A stretch of 30,628 nt of DNA from G021776435 sp046756245 (GTDB lineage Bacteria; Pseudomonadota; Alphaproteobacteria; Caulobacterales; Parvularculaceae). Of the stretch, positions 22,957 to 30,623 are shown one piece after another. Both the position numbers and the translations under genes were made by a program. The notes under the pieces are model-generated. The model worked only from the letters and a program-made list of their open reading frames with translations, was not told the DNA's origin and did not search any database. The number at the start of each line of letters is the position of its first letter. Position 1 is the first letter of the stretch. The stretch is from contig JBHHVZ010000029.1 in NCBI GenBank assembly GCA_046756245.1, positions 1 through 30,628 on the forward strand, in the 5' to 3' direction.

Positions 22957-24044
22957 AAAGCGTGCAGGGCGTATTCATCCGCTATCTCAGCCGGCTTTTT
23001 ATCATCCGGTTTCTGGCGCTGCTCAGCTTTTTCGTGATCGTTCTGCAGATGCTCGATCTTTTGAACGAGTCCGAAAAGATTTTGAAGGTGGAAGGCGCCG
23101 GCTGGCCCTCCATGGTCGATTACGTCATCCTGCGCGCGCCCCAGATCATCAGCCAGTTCACGCCATTCGCGGCGCTGCTCGCGATTGTCCTGACGCTGGC
23201 GATTCTCAACCACACGAGCGAGATCACCGTCATGCGCGCCGCCGGCATGTCGGTGCAGCGCGTTATTCTTCCTATCGGCGTCGTCTGCGGCGTTGTCGCC
23301 GCAGCGCATTTCACTTTTCATGAGATTGTCGTCGTCAAGGCGGCGGAAAAACTCGATTATTGGGAGGCGAACGATTACGCGCTGAACCTGCCGCCGGACG
23401 GCGGCGCGCGCACGAATTTGCGTCTCAACCACGAAGGCGATTTCGTCAGCGCCGGAAGCGCGGCGCGGATCGGGAGCGCGGTGTTCTTGAACGACGTGAC
23501 GATTTACAGCCGCGACGACAAAGGACTTGTCGAAGAGATCACCGAGGCGCGCGCGGCGCGTTACGAAAACCGCGAGTGGCGTCTTTACGGAATTCGCCGG
23601 CTCGATGCGCAAAACCAGTCCATTACCGAAGAAACCAGCGCGCTGTGGCCGACGAAGCTAGACCCCGATTTTCTATTCGCCCTGACGCTCAAACCCGACC
23701 GCACGATGCTCGGAGAGCTGTGGCGTAAAATCCAGCAGTTGCGCGAAGACAATGCCGACACTCGCGCCGCCATGACATCGCTGCTCGGCCGGTTTTCAAA
23801 GCCGCTGTCGACGCTGGTGATGCCGTTGCTCGGCGCCATCGCCGGATTCGGCGTCCACCGGCAGGGCGTGCTGCTGGCCCGCGCCGTGACCGGATCGGCG
23901 CTGGGTTTCGGCTATTTCGTCGCCGAAAACCTGTCGCTCGCCGTCGGAAAGCTCGGCGCCGTGCCGGCTGTGGTCGGGGCCTTTTTTCCGTTCGCGCTCT
24001 TCATCGTGGTGGGGTTTTCAATCCTGCTGGCGATGGAGAATTAA
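22953..24044 (+). CDS. lptG: LPS export permease LptG
   Basis: Partner of LptF in the LPS transporter. 363 residues. N-terminal helix ending FFVIVLQMLDLLNESEKIL is a clear LptG signature; ILRAPQIISQFTPFAALLAIVLTLAIL forms the next helices; the coupling segment SEITVMRAAGMSVQRVILPI contacts LptB; a periplasmic jellyroll domain follows (NHEGDFVSAGSAARIG, VFLNDVTIYSRDDKG); three C-terminal helices end the protein. It overlaps lptF by 4 nt. No lptB, lptC, lptD or pepA is in the window. Confidence 0.94.
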   Translation: MKSVQGVFIRYLSRLFIIRFLALLSFFVIVLQMLDLLNESEKILKVEGAGWPSMVDYVILRAPQIISQFTPFAALLAIVLTLAILNHTSEITVMRAAGMSVQRVILPIGVVCGVVAAAHFTFHEIVVVKAAEKLDYWEANDYALNLPPDGGARTNLRLNHEGDFVSAGSAARIGSAVFLNDVTIYSRDDKGLVEEITEARAARYENREWRLYGIRRLDAQNQSITEETSALWPTKLDPDFLFALTLKPDRTMLGELWRKIQQLREDNADTRAAMTSLLGRFSKPLSTLVMPLLGAIAGFGVHRQGVLLARAVTGSALGFGYFVAENLSLAVGKLGAVPAVVGAFFPFALFIVVGFSILLAMEN

Positions 24045-24166
24045 CCAGACGCCGGCGCCAATCATTCCCTCCCGCCCCTCGCTTTGACTTGAACCCGGTC
24101 AGCCACAGAAAAACGCCTGACGGCTTCGCGCCCGCCGGCGCGCGCCGGCGCCGGCGGTTGTGAATA

Positions 24167-24195
24167 TTGACAATAAAACAACTTTTAGTTGTAAT
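24167..24195 (+). promoter_or_regulatory. Strong sigma70-like promoter of flbT with operator-like dyad in spacer
   Basis: TTGACA (24167-24172) and TGTAAT (24190-24195) are spaced by 17 bp: a consensus -35 and a 5-of-6 -10 inside an otherwise GC-rich chromosome. A perfect inverted repeat ACAACT-TTT-AGTTGT (24178-24192) fills the spacer and overlaps the -10, a natural repressor site. A start site near 24202 would give a leader of about 47 nt. ATGGTTAA at 24214-24221 is half of a CtrA-like site. Confidence 0.6.
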
Positions 24196-24222
24196 TCTTG
24201 CGGGCGCGCCGTAATGGTTAAC

Positions 24223-24241
24223 GCCTCCGCTTTTGGGAGGC
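24223..24241 (+). promoter_or_regulatory. Hairpin sequestering flbT Shine-Dalgarno
   Basis: GCCTCC (24223-24228) pairs perfectly with GGAGGC (24236-24241) around a 7-nt loop. The 3' arm contains GGAGG, the Shine-Dalgarno of flbT, 8 nt from its ATG. In the folded leader the ribosome site would be hidden, so translation probably needs unfolding by a protein, RNA or temperature. Confidence 0.55.
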
Positions 24242-24248
24242 AGATAGA

Positions 24249-24677
24249 ATGTCCGGCTTGATCCTGAAACTCCGCCCGCGCGAACAGCTTATGATCAACG
24301 GCGTCGTGGTTGAAAACGGCGACCGCAAGACGCGGCTGCGCATCAGGAGCGAAGACGCCCGGGTCCTGCGCCTGCGCGACGCCATCCGGCCGGAAGACGC
24401 GACAACCCCTGCGCGGCGCGCGCTTTACGCCGCCCAATGCGCGGTCGCCGGCGAACTCGATGACGGCGACGCGCGCGCCATTCTGGAAAAGGCGCTGGCG
24501 GCGCTCGCAGTTGATTTTCCCGACCCCCCTGAAAGCGCGGCGCTTGAAAAGGCGAGCTTTCATCTTCGCCACGGGCAGTTTTATCTCGTCATGCGCCAGC
24601 TTCGCGAAGTCGCAGCATCCGAAGCCTTGAAGAGGGGGACGGCGCCCGTTTCGGACGAGTCTTCCGGCGGCGCCTGA
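24249..24677 (+). CDS. flbT: Flagellin-synthesis regulator FlbT
   Basis: 142 residues, family length. In Caulobacter FlbT binds the flagellin mRNA leader and promotes its decay when the hook-basal body is unfinished; in some other species it instead helps flagellin expression. Hallmarks here: MSGLILKLRPREQLMINGVVVENGDRKTRLRI, then ARVLRLRDAIRPEDATTPARRALYAAQ, which is the conserved FlbT core. The C-terminus has a helix HFRHGQFYLVMRQLREV-like segment and an acidic tail. flbT is usually inside a flagellar cluster beside flaF and flagellin; here it stands alone between lptG and mtaB, with its own promoter. It implies the organism is or was flagellated. Confidence 0.9.
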   Translation: MSGLILKLRPREQLMINGVVVENGDRKTRLRIRSEDARVLRLRDAIRPEDATTPARRALYAAQCAVAGELDDGDARAILEKALAALAVDFPDPPESAALEKASFHLRHGQFYLVMRQLREVAASEALKRGTAPVSDESSGGA

Positions 24678-24719
24678 ACCCCTTCGACAAACTGCGCGCG
24701 AACGCTTACATAGCCGCCC

Positions 24720-25967
24720 ATGTCGGAACCGCGCGTCATCTCATTCGGCTGCCGCCTGAACGCCTACGAGGCGGCGGCCATGCGCCGCATGGGCGCCGGG
24801 CCCGGCGACGCGGTGGTCGTCAACACCTGCGCCGTCACCAATGAGGCCGTGCGCCAGGCGCGTCAGGCGATCCGCCGCGAACGCCGCGAGCGCCCGGACG
24901 CGCGCATCGTCGTCACCGGCTGCGCGGCCCAGACCGATCCGCAGGGATTCGCCGGGATGGACGAAGTCGACGCGGTTCTCGGCAATCACGAAAAAATGCT
25001 GCCGGAAAGCTGGAGGCGCCTCGCCAAAGACGATGTGCGCGTCCGCGTCAACGACATCATGTCGGTGCGCGAAACCGCCGGCCACCTCATTGACGGGTAC
25101 GGCGACAAGGCCCGCGCGTTTCTGCAGATCCAGAACGGCTGCGATCATCGTTGCACCTTCTGCATCATTCCGTTCGCACGCGGGAATTCGCGTTCGGTCC
25201 CGGTCGGCGTCGTGGTCGATCAGGCGAAACGACTGGCGGGGGCGGGTCATCGCGAAATCGTCTTCACAGGCGTCGACATCACTTCCTACGGCGCCGACCT
25301 GCCGGAGACGACGACGCTTGGCGCGCTTGTCGGGGCCGTGCTCGACCGCGTCCCCGAACTTTACCGGTTGCGTCTTTCCTCAATCGACGGGGCCGAAATC
25401 GACGCCGCGCTGATCGAGCGCATCACCGGCGACGAAAGACTCGCGCCGCATTTGCACCTTTCCCTTCAGGCGGGCGACGACATGATCCTGAAGCGAATGA
25501 AGCGCCGCCACACCCGGGATCAGGCCGTTCATTTGTGCCGGAGCCTGCGCGCGCGCCGTCCTGAGATCGCCTTCGGCGCCGACCTCATCGCCGGCTTCCC
25601 GACCGAAACCGAAGCGATGTTTCAGAAAAGCCTCGATCTCGTCGACGAGGCCGGGCTGCAATATGTTCACGTCTTTCCGTTTTCGCCGCGCGAAGGAACG
25701 CCGGCCGCGCGCATGCCGCAGCTTTCCCGCCGGGTCGTCAAGGAGCGCGCCGGGCGTTTGCGCGACAGGGGCCGCAAAGCGCTTTGGCGGTTTCTCGACC
25801 GACTTGAGGGATCCGAAGCGACCGCCGTGGTCGAAAGCGGCGGCCGGGCGCGGCTTGGGAATTTCGCGCAAGTCAGGTTTCGCAGCAACGCCGGCCCCGC
25901 CGGCGCGCTCGCGCGCATCCGGATCGCCGGGCGCGACGGCGATATGCTGATCGGAGACCCGGCGTGA
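24720..25967 (+). CDS. mtaB: tRNA t6A37 methylthiotransferase MtaB
   Basis: Adds a methylthio group at C2 of t6A37 in tRNAs reading ANN codons, giving ms2t6A. 415 residues. N-terminal UPF0004 domain with cluster cysteines 11, 37 and 68 (FGCRLN, VNTCAVTNEA, VTGCAAQ). Radical-SAM cluster C-x3-C-x2-C at 141-148 (CDHRCTFC) followed by IIPFARGNSRS, then TGVDITSYG, HLSLQAGDD and MKRRHTR. GCRLN rather than the GCQMN-type start and the VDITSYG segment favour MtaB over MiaB/RimO. The C-terminal ~60 residues are the TRAM-like RNA-binding end. ATG 43 bp after flbT; the two may be co-transcribed. ftsY follows, the usual alphaproteobacterial order. Confidence 0.94.
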   Translation: MSEPRVISFGCRLNAYEAAAMRRMGAGPGDAVVVNTCAVTNEAVRQARQAIRRERRERPDARIVVTGCAAQTDPQGFAGMDEVDAVLGNHEKMLPESWRRLAKDDVRVRVNDIMSVRETAGHLIDGYGDKARAFLQIQNGCDHRCTFCIIPFARGNSRSVPVGVVVDQAKRLAGAGHREIVFTGVDITSYGADLPETTTLGALVGAVLDRVPELYRLRLSSIDGAEIDAALIERITGDERLAPHLHLSLQAGDDMILKRMKRRHTRDQAVHLCRSLRARRPEIAFGADLIAGFPTETEAMFQKSLDLVDEAGLQYVHVFPFSPREGTPAARMPQLSRRVVKERAGRLRDRGRKALWRFLDRLEGSEATAVVESGGRARLGNFAQVRFRSNAGPAGALARIRIAGRDGDMLIGDPA

Positions 25968-25979
25968 GCAAACCGGCGC

Positions 25980-26005
25980 AAAAAAGCCGCCCCCGAAGGG
26001 GCGGC
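25980..26005 (-). terminator. Strong UUCG-loop terminator of minus-strand short unit
   Basis: Read leftwards: GCCGCCCC-TTCG-GGGGCGGC followed by six T. An 8-bp all-GC stem closed by a C(UUCG)G tetraloop is among the most stable hairpins known, and the U-run lies on the minus strand only, so it does not serve mtaB. Confidence 0.88.
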
Positions 26006-26029
26006 CCTGTCAGAAGACTCAAAACCCGG

Positions 26030-26116
26030 CTACTTGTCGGACTTGCCGGCCGGTTTGGTTTGAGGTTTGCCGGTCGGCTCCGCCGCCGGTTTCGCCTGGG
26101 GTTTGGCTTTCGCCAT
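26030..26116 (-). CDS. 28-aa Lys/Pro/Ala-rich micro-protein
   Basis: 28 residues, MAKAKPQAKPAAEP then TGKPQTKPAGKSDK: nearly all Lys, Pro, Ala, Gln, no hydrophobic core. GGAG lies 7 nt before the ATG at 26116; an in-frame ATG four codons upstream lacks such a site. Its stop is 24 nt before the strong terminator at 25980-26005, and it diverges from ftsY, so it looks like an independent short transcript. The composition suggests a disordered, nucleic-acid- or ribosome-binding peptide; alternatively the RNA itself is the functional product. No family recognised. Confidence 0.55.
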   Translation of the reverse strand: MAKAKPQAKPAAEPTGKPQTKPAGKSDK

Positions 26117-26201
26117 AGCAGTCTCCATCAAACGGGCCGAGTGATTTCGGCCGTATAAAGACATTAGGCGGCGGTTCAGGGTTTCAAGAGGCGGCGAACG
26201 C

Positions 26202-27287
26202 ATGGCGAAAAATATTTTTTCCGGGCTGTTTGGGAAAAGGAAAGAAGACGAAGCCGTCCCCGGCGCCGAGACAGCGGAAACCCCCGGGTCCGAAGCCGTT
26301 GCGCCAACCGAAGCGCCGGCGCCGCGCGCCGAAGCTTCGAATCCTGGGAACGGCCTGTTTGCGCGTCTGCGCGCCGGACTTTCGAAAACATCGTCCCGGC
26401 TGTCGGACGGCGTCGCGGCGATTTTCACCAAACAGAAACTCGATGAACGAACCCTCGACGATTTCGAGGACTTGCTGATCGCCGCCGATCTCGGGGTCGC
26501 GGCGGCGGGCCGCATCAGGGAGACGCTCGCCAGAGAGCGCTATGACAAGGATATCTCCGCCGAAGAAATCCGCCGGGCGCTCGCCGCCGAAGTGGCCGGC
26601 GCGCTCAAGCCCCTCGAAAAGCCGCTCGTCATCGACCGCGCGCGAAAGCCGCATGTCATTCTGACCGTCGGCGTCAACGGCGCCGGCAAGACCACCACGA
26701 TCGGCAAACTCGCCGCCAAGTTCAAAGACGAGGGCCTGTCGGTGATGCTGGCGGCGGGCGACACCTTCCGCGCCGCCGCCGTCGAACAGCTTGTGGTCTG
26801 GGGCGAGCGCACCGGCGCACCCGTCGTTCGCCGCGACATCGGCGCCGATGCGGCCGGGCTCGCCTATGATGCGCTCGCTTCGGCGAAAAAAGACGGCGTC
26901 GACGTTCTGATCGTGGACACCGCCGGCCGCCTTCAAAATAAGCGCGCGTTGATGGACGAGCTTGCAAAGATCGTTCGCGTTCTCAAGAAACTCGACCCGG
27001 ACGCGCCCCACGACGTCCTGCTCGTCCTCGACGCGACCGTCGGGCAGAATGCGCTGGGTCAGGCGGAAGCCTTTCGCGAGATCGCCGGGGTGACCGGGCT
27101 GGTCATGACCAAACTGGACGGCACGGCGCGCGGCGGGGTTCTCGCCGCGCTGGCGGACAAATTCGCCATTCCGATCCACTTTATCGGCGTCGGGGAGGGC
27201 GTGGAGGATCTGCAGATTTTCCGGGCGGAAAGCTTCGCGCGCGCGCTCGCCGGCCTTGAAAACCGAACAGGAGAAGAAAGCCGATGA
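26202..27287 (+). CDS. ftsY: Signal recognition particle receptor FtsY
   Basis: SRP-receptor GTPase that docks ribosome-SRP complexes at the inner membrane. 361 residues. A short acidic Pro/Glu/Ala-rich A domain (about 14-48) follows a basic amphipathic start (MAKNIFSGLFGKRK). The N domain runs about 50-140; the G domain holds GVNGAGKTTTIGKLA (G1, 157-170), GDTFRAAAVEQL, DTAGRLQNK (G3), TKLDGTARGG (G4) and GVGEGVEDLQ near the end. The stop overlaps yciB by ATGA. The A domain is much shorter than in E. coli, as is normal for alphaproteobacteria. Confidence 0.97.
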   Translation: MAKNIFSGLFGKRKEDEAVPGAETAETPGSEAVAPTEAPAPRAEASNPGNGLFARLRAGLSKTSSRLSDGVAAIFTKQKLDERTLDDFEDLLIAADLGVAAAGRIRETLARERYDKDISAEEIRRALAAEVAGALKPLEKPLVIDRARKPHVILTVGVNGAGKTTTIGKLAAKFKDEGLSVMLAAGDTFRAAAVEQLVVWGERTGAPVVRRDIGADAAGLAYDALASAKKDGVDVLIVDTAGRLQNKRALMDELAKIVRVLKKLDPDAPHDVLLVLDATVGQNALGQAEAFREIAGVTGLVMTKLDGTARGGVLAALADKFAIPIHFIGVGEGVEDLQIFRAESFARALAGLENRTGEESR

Positions 27288-27970
27288 GCAGCAGTAAAGT
27301 TCCCGGCGAAAAACTTAAGGGCGGCGCCAAGTTCGCCGTCGACATGGGGCCGCTCCTCGTCTTCATGATCGCCTACTTTTTCGGCCGTCGGCTGGCGGGA
27401 TTCGCCGGGACGCTTGCAGGACGCGACTGGTCTGTCGCGCCAGGCGAAGAAATGTATTTGGCGATCGGCTTGTTTATGCCGGCTTTCGCGATCGCATTCG
27501 CTTACAGTGTCTGGAAGGAGCGGCGCGTCGCGCCAATGCTGCTGGTCTCAGGCGTCGTCGTCGGCGTCTTTGGATCGCTGACGCTCATTCTTCACAACAA
27601 GACTTTTTTCTTCATGAAGCCGACAGTCATCTACGCACTGTTTGCACTGTTGCTCGCAAGCGGCCTCGCCACCGGGCGGAATTTTTTGAAGACAGCGTTC
27701 GACGGCGCGCTGCACCTTGAAGACGGCGCCTGGCGTACGCTGACAAAGCGCTACGTCTATTTCTTCGCAGCATTAGGCCTCGCCAATGAAATCGCCTGGC
27801 GTTGGCTCACGCGCGATTGCGACCTCGCCGCTGCTGTCGATTGCGCCGGCGAGCCGACCTGGGTCAACTTGAAAGTTTTTGGATTCACGGGCGCGAGTCT
27901 GATCTTTACCGCGCTGCAAACGCCGTTCATTGCAACGCACATGAAAGACGCGCCCGGCGGAGCGGGTTAG
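27284..27970 (+). CDS. yciB: Inner-membrane septation protein A family (YciB/IspZ)
   Basis: 228 residues with five transmembrane helices: DMGPLLVFMIAYFFGRRL near 20-38, MYLAIGLFMPAFAIAFAYSVW, PMLLVSGVVVGVFGSLTLIL, a fourth in PTVIYALFALLLASGLA, and a last near FFAALGLANEIAW plus a C-terminal FGFTGASLIFTALQTPFI. KFAVDMGPLLVFM and the HNKTFFFMKPTVIY segment are typical of the family. It affects envelope and septum organisation in E. coli and Shigella. Linked to ftsY by ATGA overlap, the usual alphaproteobacterial pair. Its stop overlaps the convergent NUDIX stop. Confidence 0.9.
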   Translation: MSSSKVPGEKLKGGAKFAVDMGPLLVFMIAYFFGRRLAGFAGTLAGRDWSVAPGEEMYLAIGLFMPAFAIAFAYSVWKERRVAPMLLVSGVVVGVFGSLTLILHNKTFFFMKPTVIYALFALLLASGLATGRNFLKTAFDGALHLEDGAWRTLTKRYVYFFAALGLANEIAWRWLTRDCDLAAAVDCAGEPTWVNLKVFGFTGASLIFTALQTPFIATHMKDAPGGAG

Positions 27971-28500
27971 AGCCCCTCGACCGGATTGGCGTAGGGCGGA
28001 AAATCCGCCTTGCCGCGGCTCTCCCAATACTGGCGCAGCGCCCAGCCCACCGTCGGAAACGCGATGTCGGGCCAGGGGATATCCTCCCAAGCGGCCAGCA
28101 TGACTTCTTTGCTTTCCAAGCCTGGTTCGACGCCGGGATCAAGCAGCGCCGCACGAAACATAATCTGAACCTGGGAGATGCGCGGAACGCTGTAGACCGC
28201 CAGCACCCGGTCGATCGCAAGCCGGGCGCGGGCTTCCTCCCAGGCTTCGCGCCGCGCGCCCTCCTCGACTGATTCGCCAAGCTCCAGATAACCGGCCGGC
28301 AGCGTCCAGAACCCCTTGCGCGGTTCGATTGCGCGCTTGCAAAGAAGGATCCGGTTTTTCCACACCGCCACCGATCCGATCACAATTTTGGGATTACGAT
28401 AATCGACAAAGCCGCAATGAACGCAGACGGATCTCTCACGATCGTCCTCAGGCGGTATTTTTTGCTCGAATTGGGGTGTAATTCCAACCGGTTCTGTCAT
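27967..28500 (-). CDS. NUDIX hydrolase with partial zinc ribbon
   Basis: 177 residues. The Nudix box runs from Gly70: G-x5-E-x7-REAWEE (GYLELGESVEEGARREAWEE), except that the later Gly is Arg91. A CxxC knuckle (CVHC, 26-29) precedes the domain like the zinc ribbon of NudC-type NADH pyrophosphatases, but a second CxxC is missing, so zinc binding is unsure. Substrate unknown. AGGAGG lies 7 nt before the ATG at 28500. Single gene, convergent with yciB; their stop codons share 3 bases. Confidence 0.9.
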   Translation of the reverse strand: MTEPVGITPQFEQKIPPEDDRERSVCVHCGFVDYRNPKIVIGSVAVWKNRILLCKRAIEPRKGFWTLPAGYLELGESVEEGARREAWEEARARLAIDRVLAVYSVPRISQVQIMFRAALLDPGVEPGLESKEVMLAAWEDIPWPDIAFPTVGWALRQYWESRGKADFPPYANPVEGL

Positions 28501-28751
28501 TGTCCGCCTCCTGTATAACTTTACGTTTCAAAAAATCCCGTTTGCGGAAATTCCGTTTAACCCCTAATCAGCGATTATTTGCCGCAGACTGTTGCAAAAT
28601 TATCGATGACGGATGGCCCGCAATACTTTATTAACTTCCAGAGTTCAATTCATCCGAGTCGGGCGCGAATCGCATCAACGCTCATGAACGCCCGGGAGAA
28701 CAGGCTGAAGACGGATTTTCCGTTGGCGGCAGAAAAGAAACGGAGAAAATC

Positions 28752-29345
28752 ATGGCAAGTTTCACCCTCAAAAACTCCCCAGGCCATCTGCTGAGACGCG
28801 CCCAGCAGTACGCCCATGACCTGTACGCCAAGGAAGTCGGCGCCTCCGGGCCGACCCCCCGCCAGTTCGAAGTTCTCCACACCGTTTCCAAAAACGAGGG
28901 CCTGAGCCAGACCGATCTCGTCCGCGCGACCGGCATCGACCGCTCGACGCTTGCGGACATGATCGCCCGCATGATCAAGAAAGGCCTGTTGTCGCGCAAG
29001 CGCACCAAGGCCGACGCCCGCGCCAACGCGGTTTCCATTACCTCGGCGGGCAAGCGCATGCTTTCAAGCGCCATGCCGCGCGTCGCCAAGGCCGAACGGG
29101 CGGCGCTCGCGGTCCTGCCCAAGACGCAGCAGTCGGGCTTCATCCGGGGCTTGAGCGCCTATGCGGCGGCGCTCGACAAGCTCGAAAACGCAGCCTCGAC
29201 GCCGAAGAAGCGCGCGGCGCGGAAAACGACCAAGAGAAAAACCGCCAAGAAAAAGCGCACGGCCAAGCGCAAAACGACGGCGAAGAAGCGCACAACCAGG
29301 CGTCCGGCCAAGCGCAAGGCGAAGCGCCGCACGAAGCGCCGTTAA
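28752..29345 (+). CDS. MarR-family regulator with histone-H1-like basic tail
   Basis: 197 residues. Residues 1-145 are a normal MarR winged-helix protein: FEVLHTVSKNEGLSQTDLVRATGIDRSTLADMIARMIKKGLLSRKRTKADARANAVSITSAGKRML carries helix, recognition helix and wing (the wing includes DARANAVSIT). Residues 151-197 are a separate tail with 29 Lys/Arg of 47, no acidic residue, and repeats of KR-K/TAKK/RTT like eukaryotic H1 and bacterial HctA/AlgP-type tails. CGGAG lies 8 nt before the ATG. A strong terminator follows. The tail should give sequence-independent DNA binding or compaction; role inferred. Confidence 0.88.
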   Translation: MASFTLKNSPGHLLRRAQQYAHDLYAKEVGASGPTPRQFEVLHTVSKNEGLSQTDLVRATGIDRSTLADMIARMIKKGLLSRKRTKADARANAVSITSAGKRMLSSAMPRVAKAERAALAVLPKTQQSGFIRGLSAYAAALDKLENAASTPKKRAARKTTKRKTAKKKRTAKRKTTAKKRTTRRPAKRKAKRRTKRR

Positions 29346-29371
29346 TTTCCAGCATAATTGTCGAATTAAGA

Positions 29372-29398
29372 CGCCGCCGGCGACCCGGCGGCGTTTTT
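29372..29398 (+). terminator. Rho-independent terminator after MarR gene
   Basis: A 9-bp stem CGCCGCCGG / CCGGCGGCG with a 4-nt loop, followed by TTTTT, 26 nt after the stop codon. Confidence 0.88.
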
Positions 29399-29410
29399 GT
29401 GATCGTCAGA

Positions 29411-29944
29411 TCAGCCCTCGCGCCGGCGCCGCGCCCGGCTCGAAAGCGGCCGCCAGTCGGAAACCGGCGGCGGCCCGCCGGTCCGCGCCGGACGGGCCGG
29501 ATAGCCGCCCATGCTCAGAACCCGGTCATACATGACGATCGCGGCGGCGACCGAAAGATTGACGCAGAATTTGGTGGGAATTTTCACCAGATGCGCGCAA
29601 TGCGCTTTCGCCTCGGAAGACAGGTCGCCTTTCTCCGGCCCGAACAGATAGGCCGCATTCAGCGGATGCCGAAAGCTCGGCAGGTCGACGGCGTCTTCGT
29701 CAAGCTCGACGCCGACAAGCGCGCAGCCGCGCGGCAAATGCATCTCTTCGACGCCCGCCCATTCGTATAACGGCATGTGCAGGGCGCTCCTGGCGGTGTC
29801 CGATATGTTGACGAGGCGCGCCCGGTGATGGGCGGCCAGCGTAAAGGCGAAACTAGCGCCGAAAGCATGGCCGGTGCGCAGGATCGCGCCAAGATTCATC
29901 GGCTTCGAGATGCGCTCGGCGCCGACGCCGAAATAGCCGCGCAC
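29411..29944 (-). CDS. TrmH/SpoU-family RNA methyltransferase
   Basis: 177 residues of SPOUT fold. The knot-region hallmarks are in order: NLGAILRTGHAFGASFAFTLA, then YLFGPEKGDLSSEA, then the SAM-knot end KIPTKFCVNLSVAAAIVMYDR. The RNA target is not readable. A Pro/Arg-rich C-terminal tail of about 30 residues follows. The start codon is GTG at 29944, supported by AAGGAGG six nt upstream. Convergent with MarR and divergent from the universal stress protein. Confidence 0.9.
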   Translation of the reverse strand: MRGYFGVGAERISKPMNLGAILRTGHAFGASFAFTLAAHHRARLVNISDTARSALHMPLYEWAGVEEMHLPRGCALVGVELDEDAVDLPSFRHPLNAAYLFGPEKGDLSSEAKAHCAHLVKIPTKFCVNLSVAAAIVMYDRVLSMGGYPARPARTGGPPPVSDWRPLSSRARRRREG

Positions 29945-30036
29945 GGGCGGCCTCCTTCCGTTCCGTCTATGCCCCGCCCCGCCGGTAGCGCGCTCCCGGT
30001 CCGCCGGTCAAGTGGACGAAGCCGCCCGGACAGGGC

Positions 30037-30555
30037 ATGCTTCGCCCCGTGAGCGAACCCGACGGGGCCGGCGCGCCGGCCGACGACAGGCTTAAATTTC
30101 TCGTTGTCGCCTCCGACTGCCCGGAAGCGCGGCTCGCCGCTTATTTCACGGCGCGGCGCGCAAAGCGGTCGAACGCTCGCGTCATTCTTCTCCACGTCAT
30201 CGAGCCGGCCGATTTCGGCCACTGGGCGACCGTCGCCGAGACCATGCGGGCGGAAGCCTATGAGCACGCTGAAGCGATTCTCGCCGAATTCTCCGCCGAA
30301 GTCGAAGCGCAATGGGGCGAAAAGCCCGAAACCGTAATCCGCGAAGGCCGCATGGTCGACGAGATCCGCAAGACCATAGAGGGCGATGCGAAAATCGCCA
30401 TCCTGTTCCTGGGCGCGTCGACAAATCCCGAGGGGCCGGGGCCGCTGGTTTCAGCGCTTGCGCACAAGCCGGCCTATCTTGGCGGGCGGCCGATCCCCGT
30501 CACCGTGGTGCCGGGGTCGGTGTCGCGCGATGATCTGCGCGAGATGTCAGGGTAG
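30037..30555 (+). CDS. Universal stress protein (UspA family)
   Basis: 172 residues. One Usp domain from about residue 19: KFLVVASDCPEARLAAYFTARRAKRSNARVILLHVIEPAD, then the C-terminal ATP-loop region ILFLGASTNPEGPGPLVSALAHK-like, and PVTVVPG at the end. The GASTNPEGPGPLVS stretch matches the alphaproteobacterial form that replaces the canonical G-x2-G-x9-G-S/T loop. Gene follows TrmH divergently by about 90 bp; no good Shine-Dalgarno, and a GTG at 30049 is an alternative start. Confidence 0.85.
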   Translation: MLRPVSEPDGAGAPADDRLKFLVVASDCPEARLAAYFTARRAKRSNARVILLHVIEPADFGHWATVAETMRAEAYEHAEAILAEFSAEVEAQWGEKPETVIREGRMVDEIRKTIEGDAKIAILFLGASTNPEGPGPLVSALAHKPAYLGGRPIPVTVVPGSVSRDDLREMSG

Positions 30556-30556
30556 C

Positions 30557-30623
30557 GGTCCGATTCCGACATTTGCCTTCCCTTGCCGCACGCACATGAG
30601 CAAATGTCGGAATCATAAGGACC
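30557..30623. promoter_or_regulatory. Long perfect inverted repeat at right edge
   Basis: GATTCCGACATTTGC (30562-30576) and GCAAATGTCGGAATC (30600-30614) are exact reverse complements with a 23-nt loop; GGTCC and GGACC flank them (30557-30561, 30619-30623). It starts right after the Usp gene; no T-run is present. A 10-codon ORF (MSKCRNHKDH) covers its right arm, ending at the last base. Could be an attenuator, RNA-binding or repeat site for the gene that follows outside the window. Confidence 0.6.
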
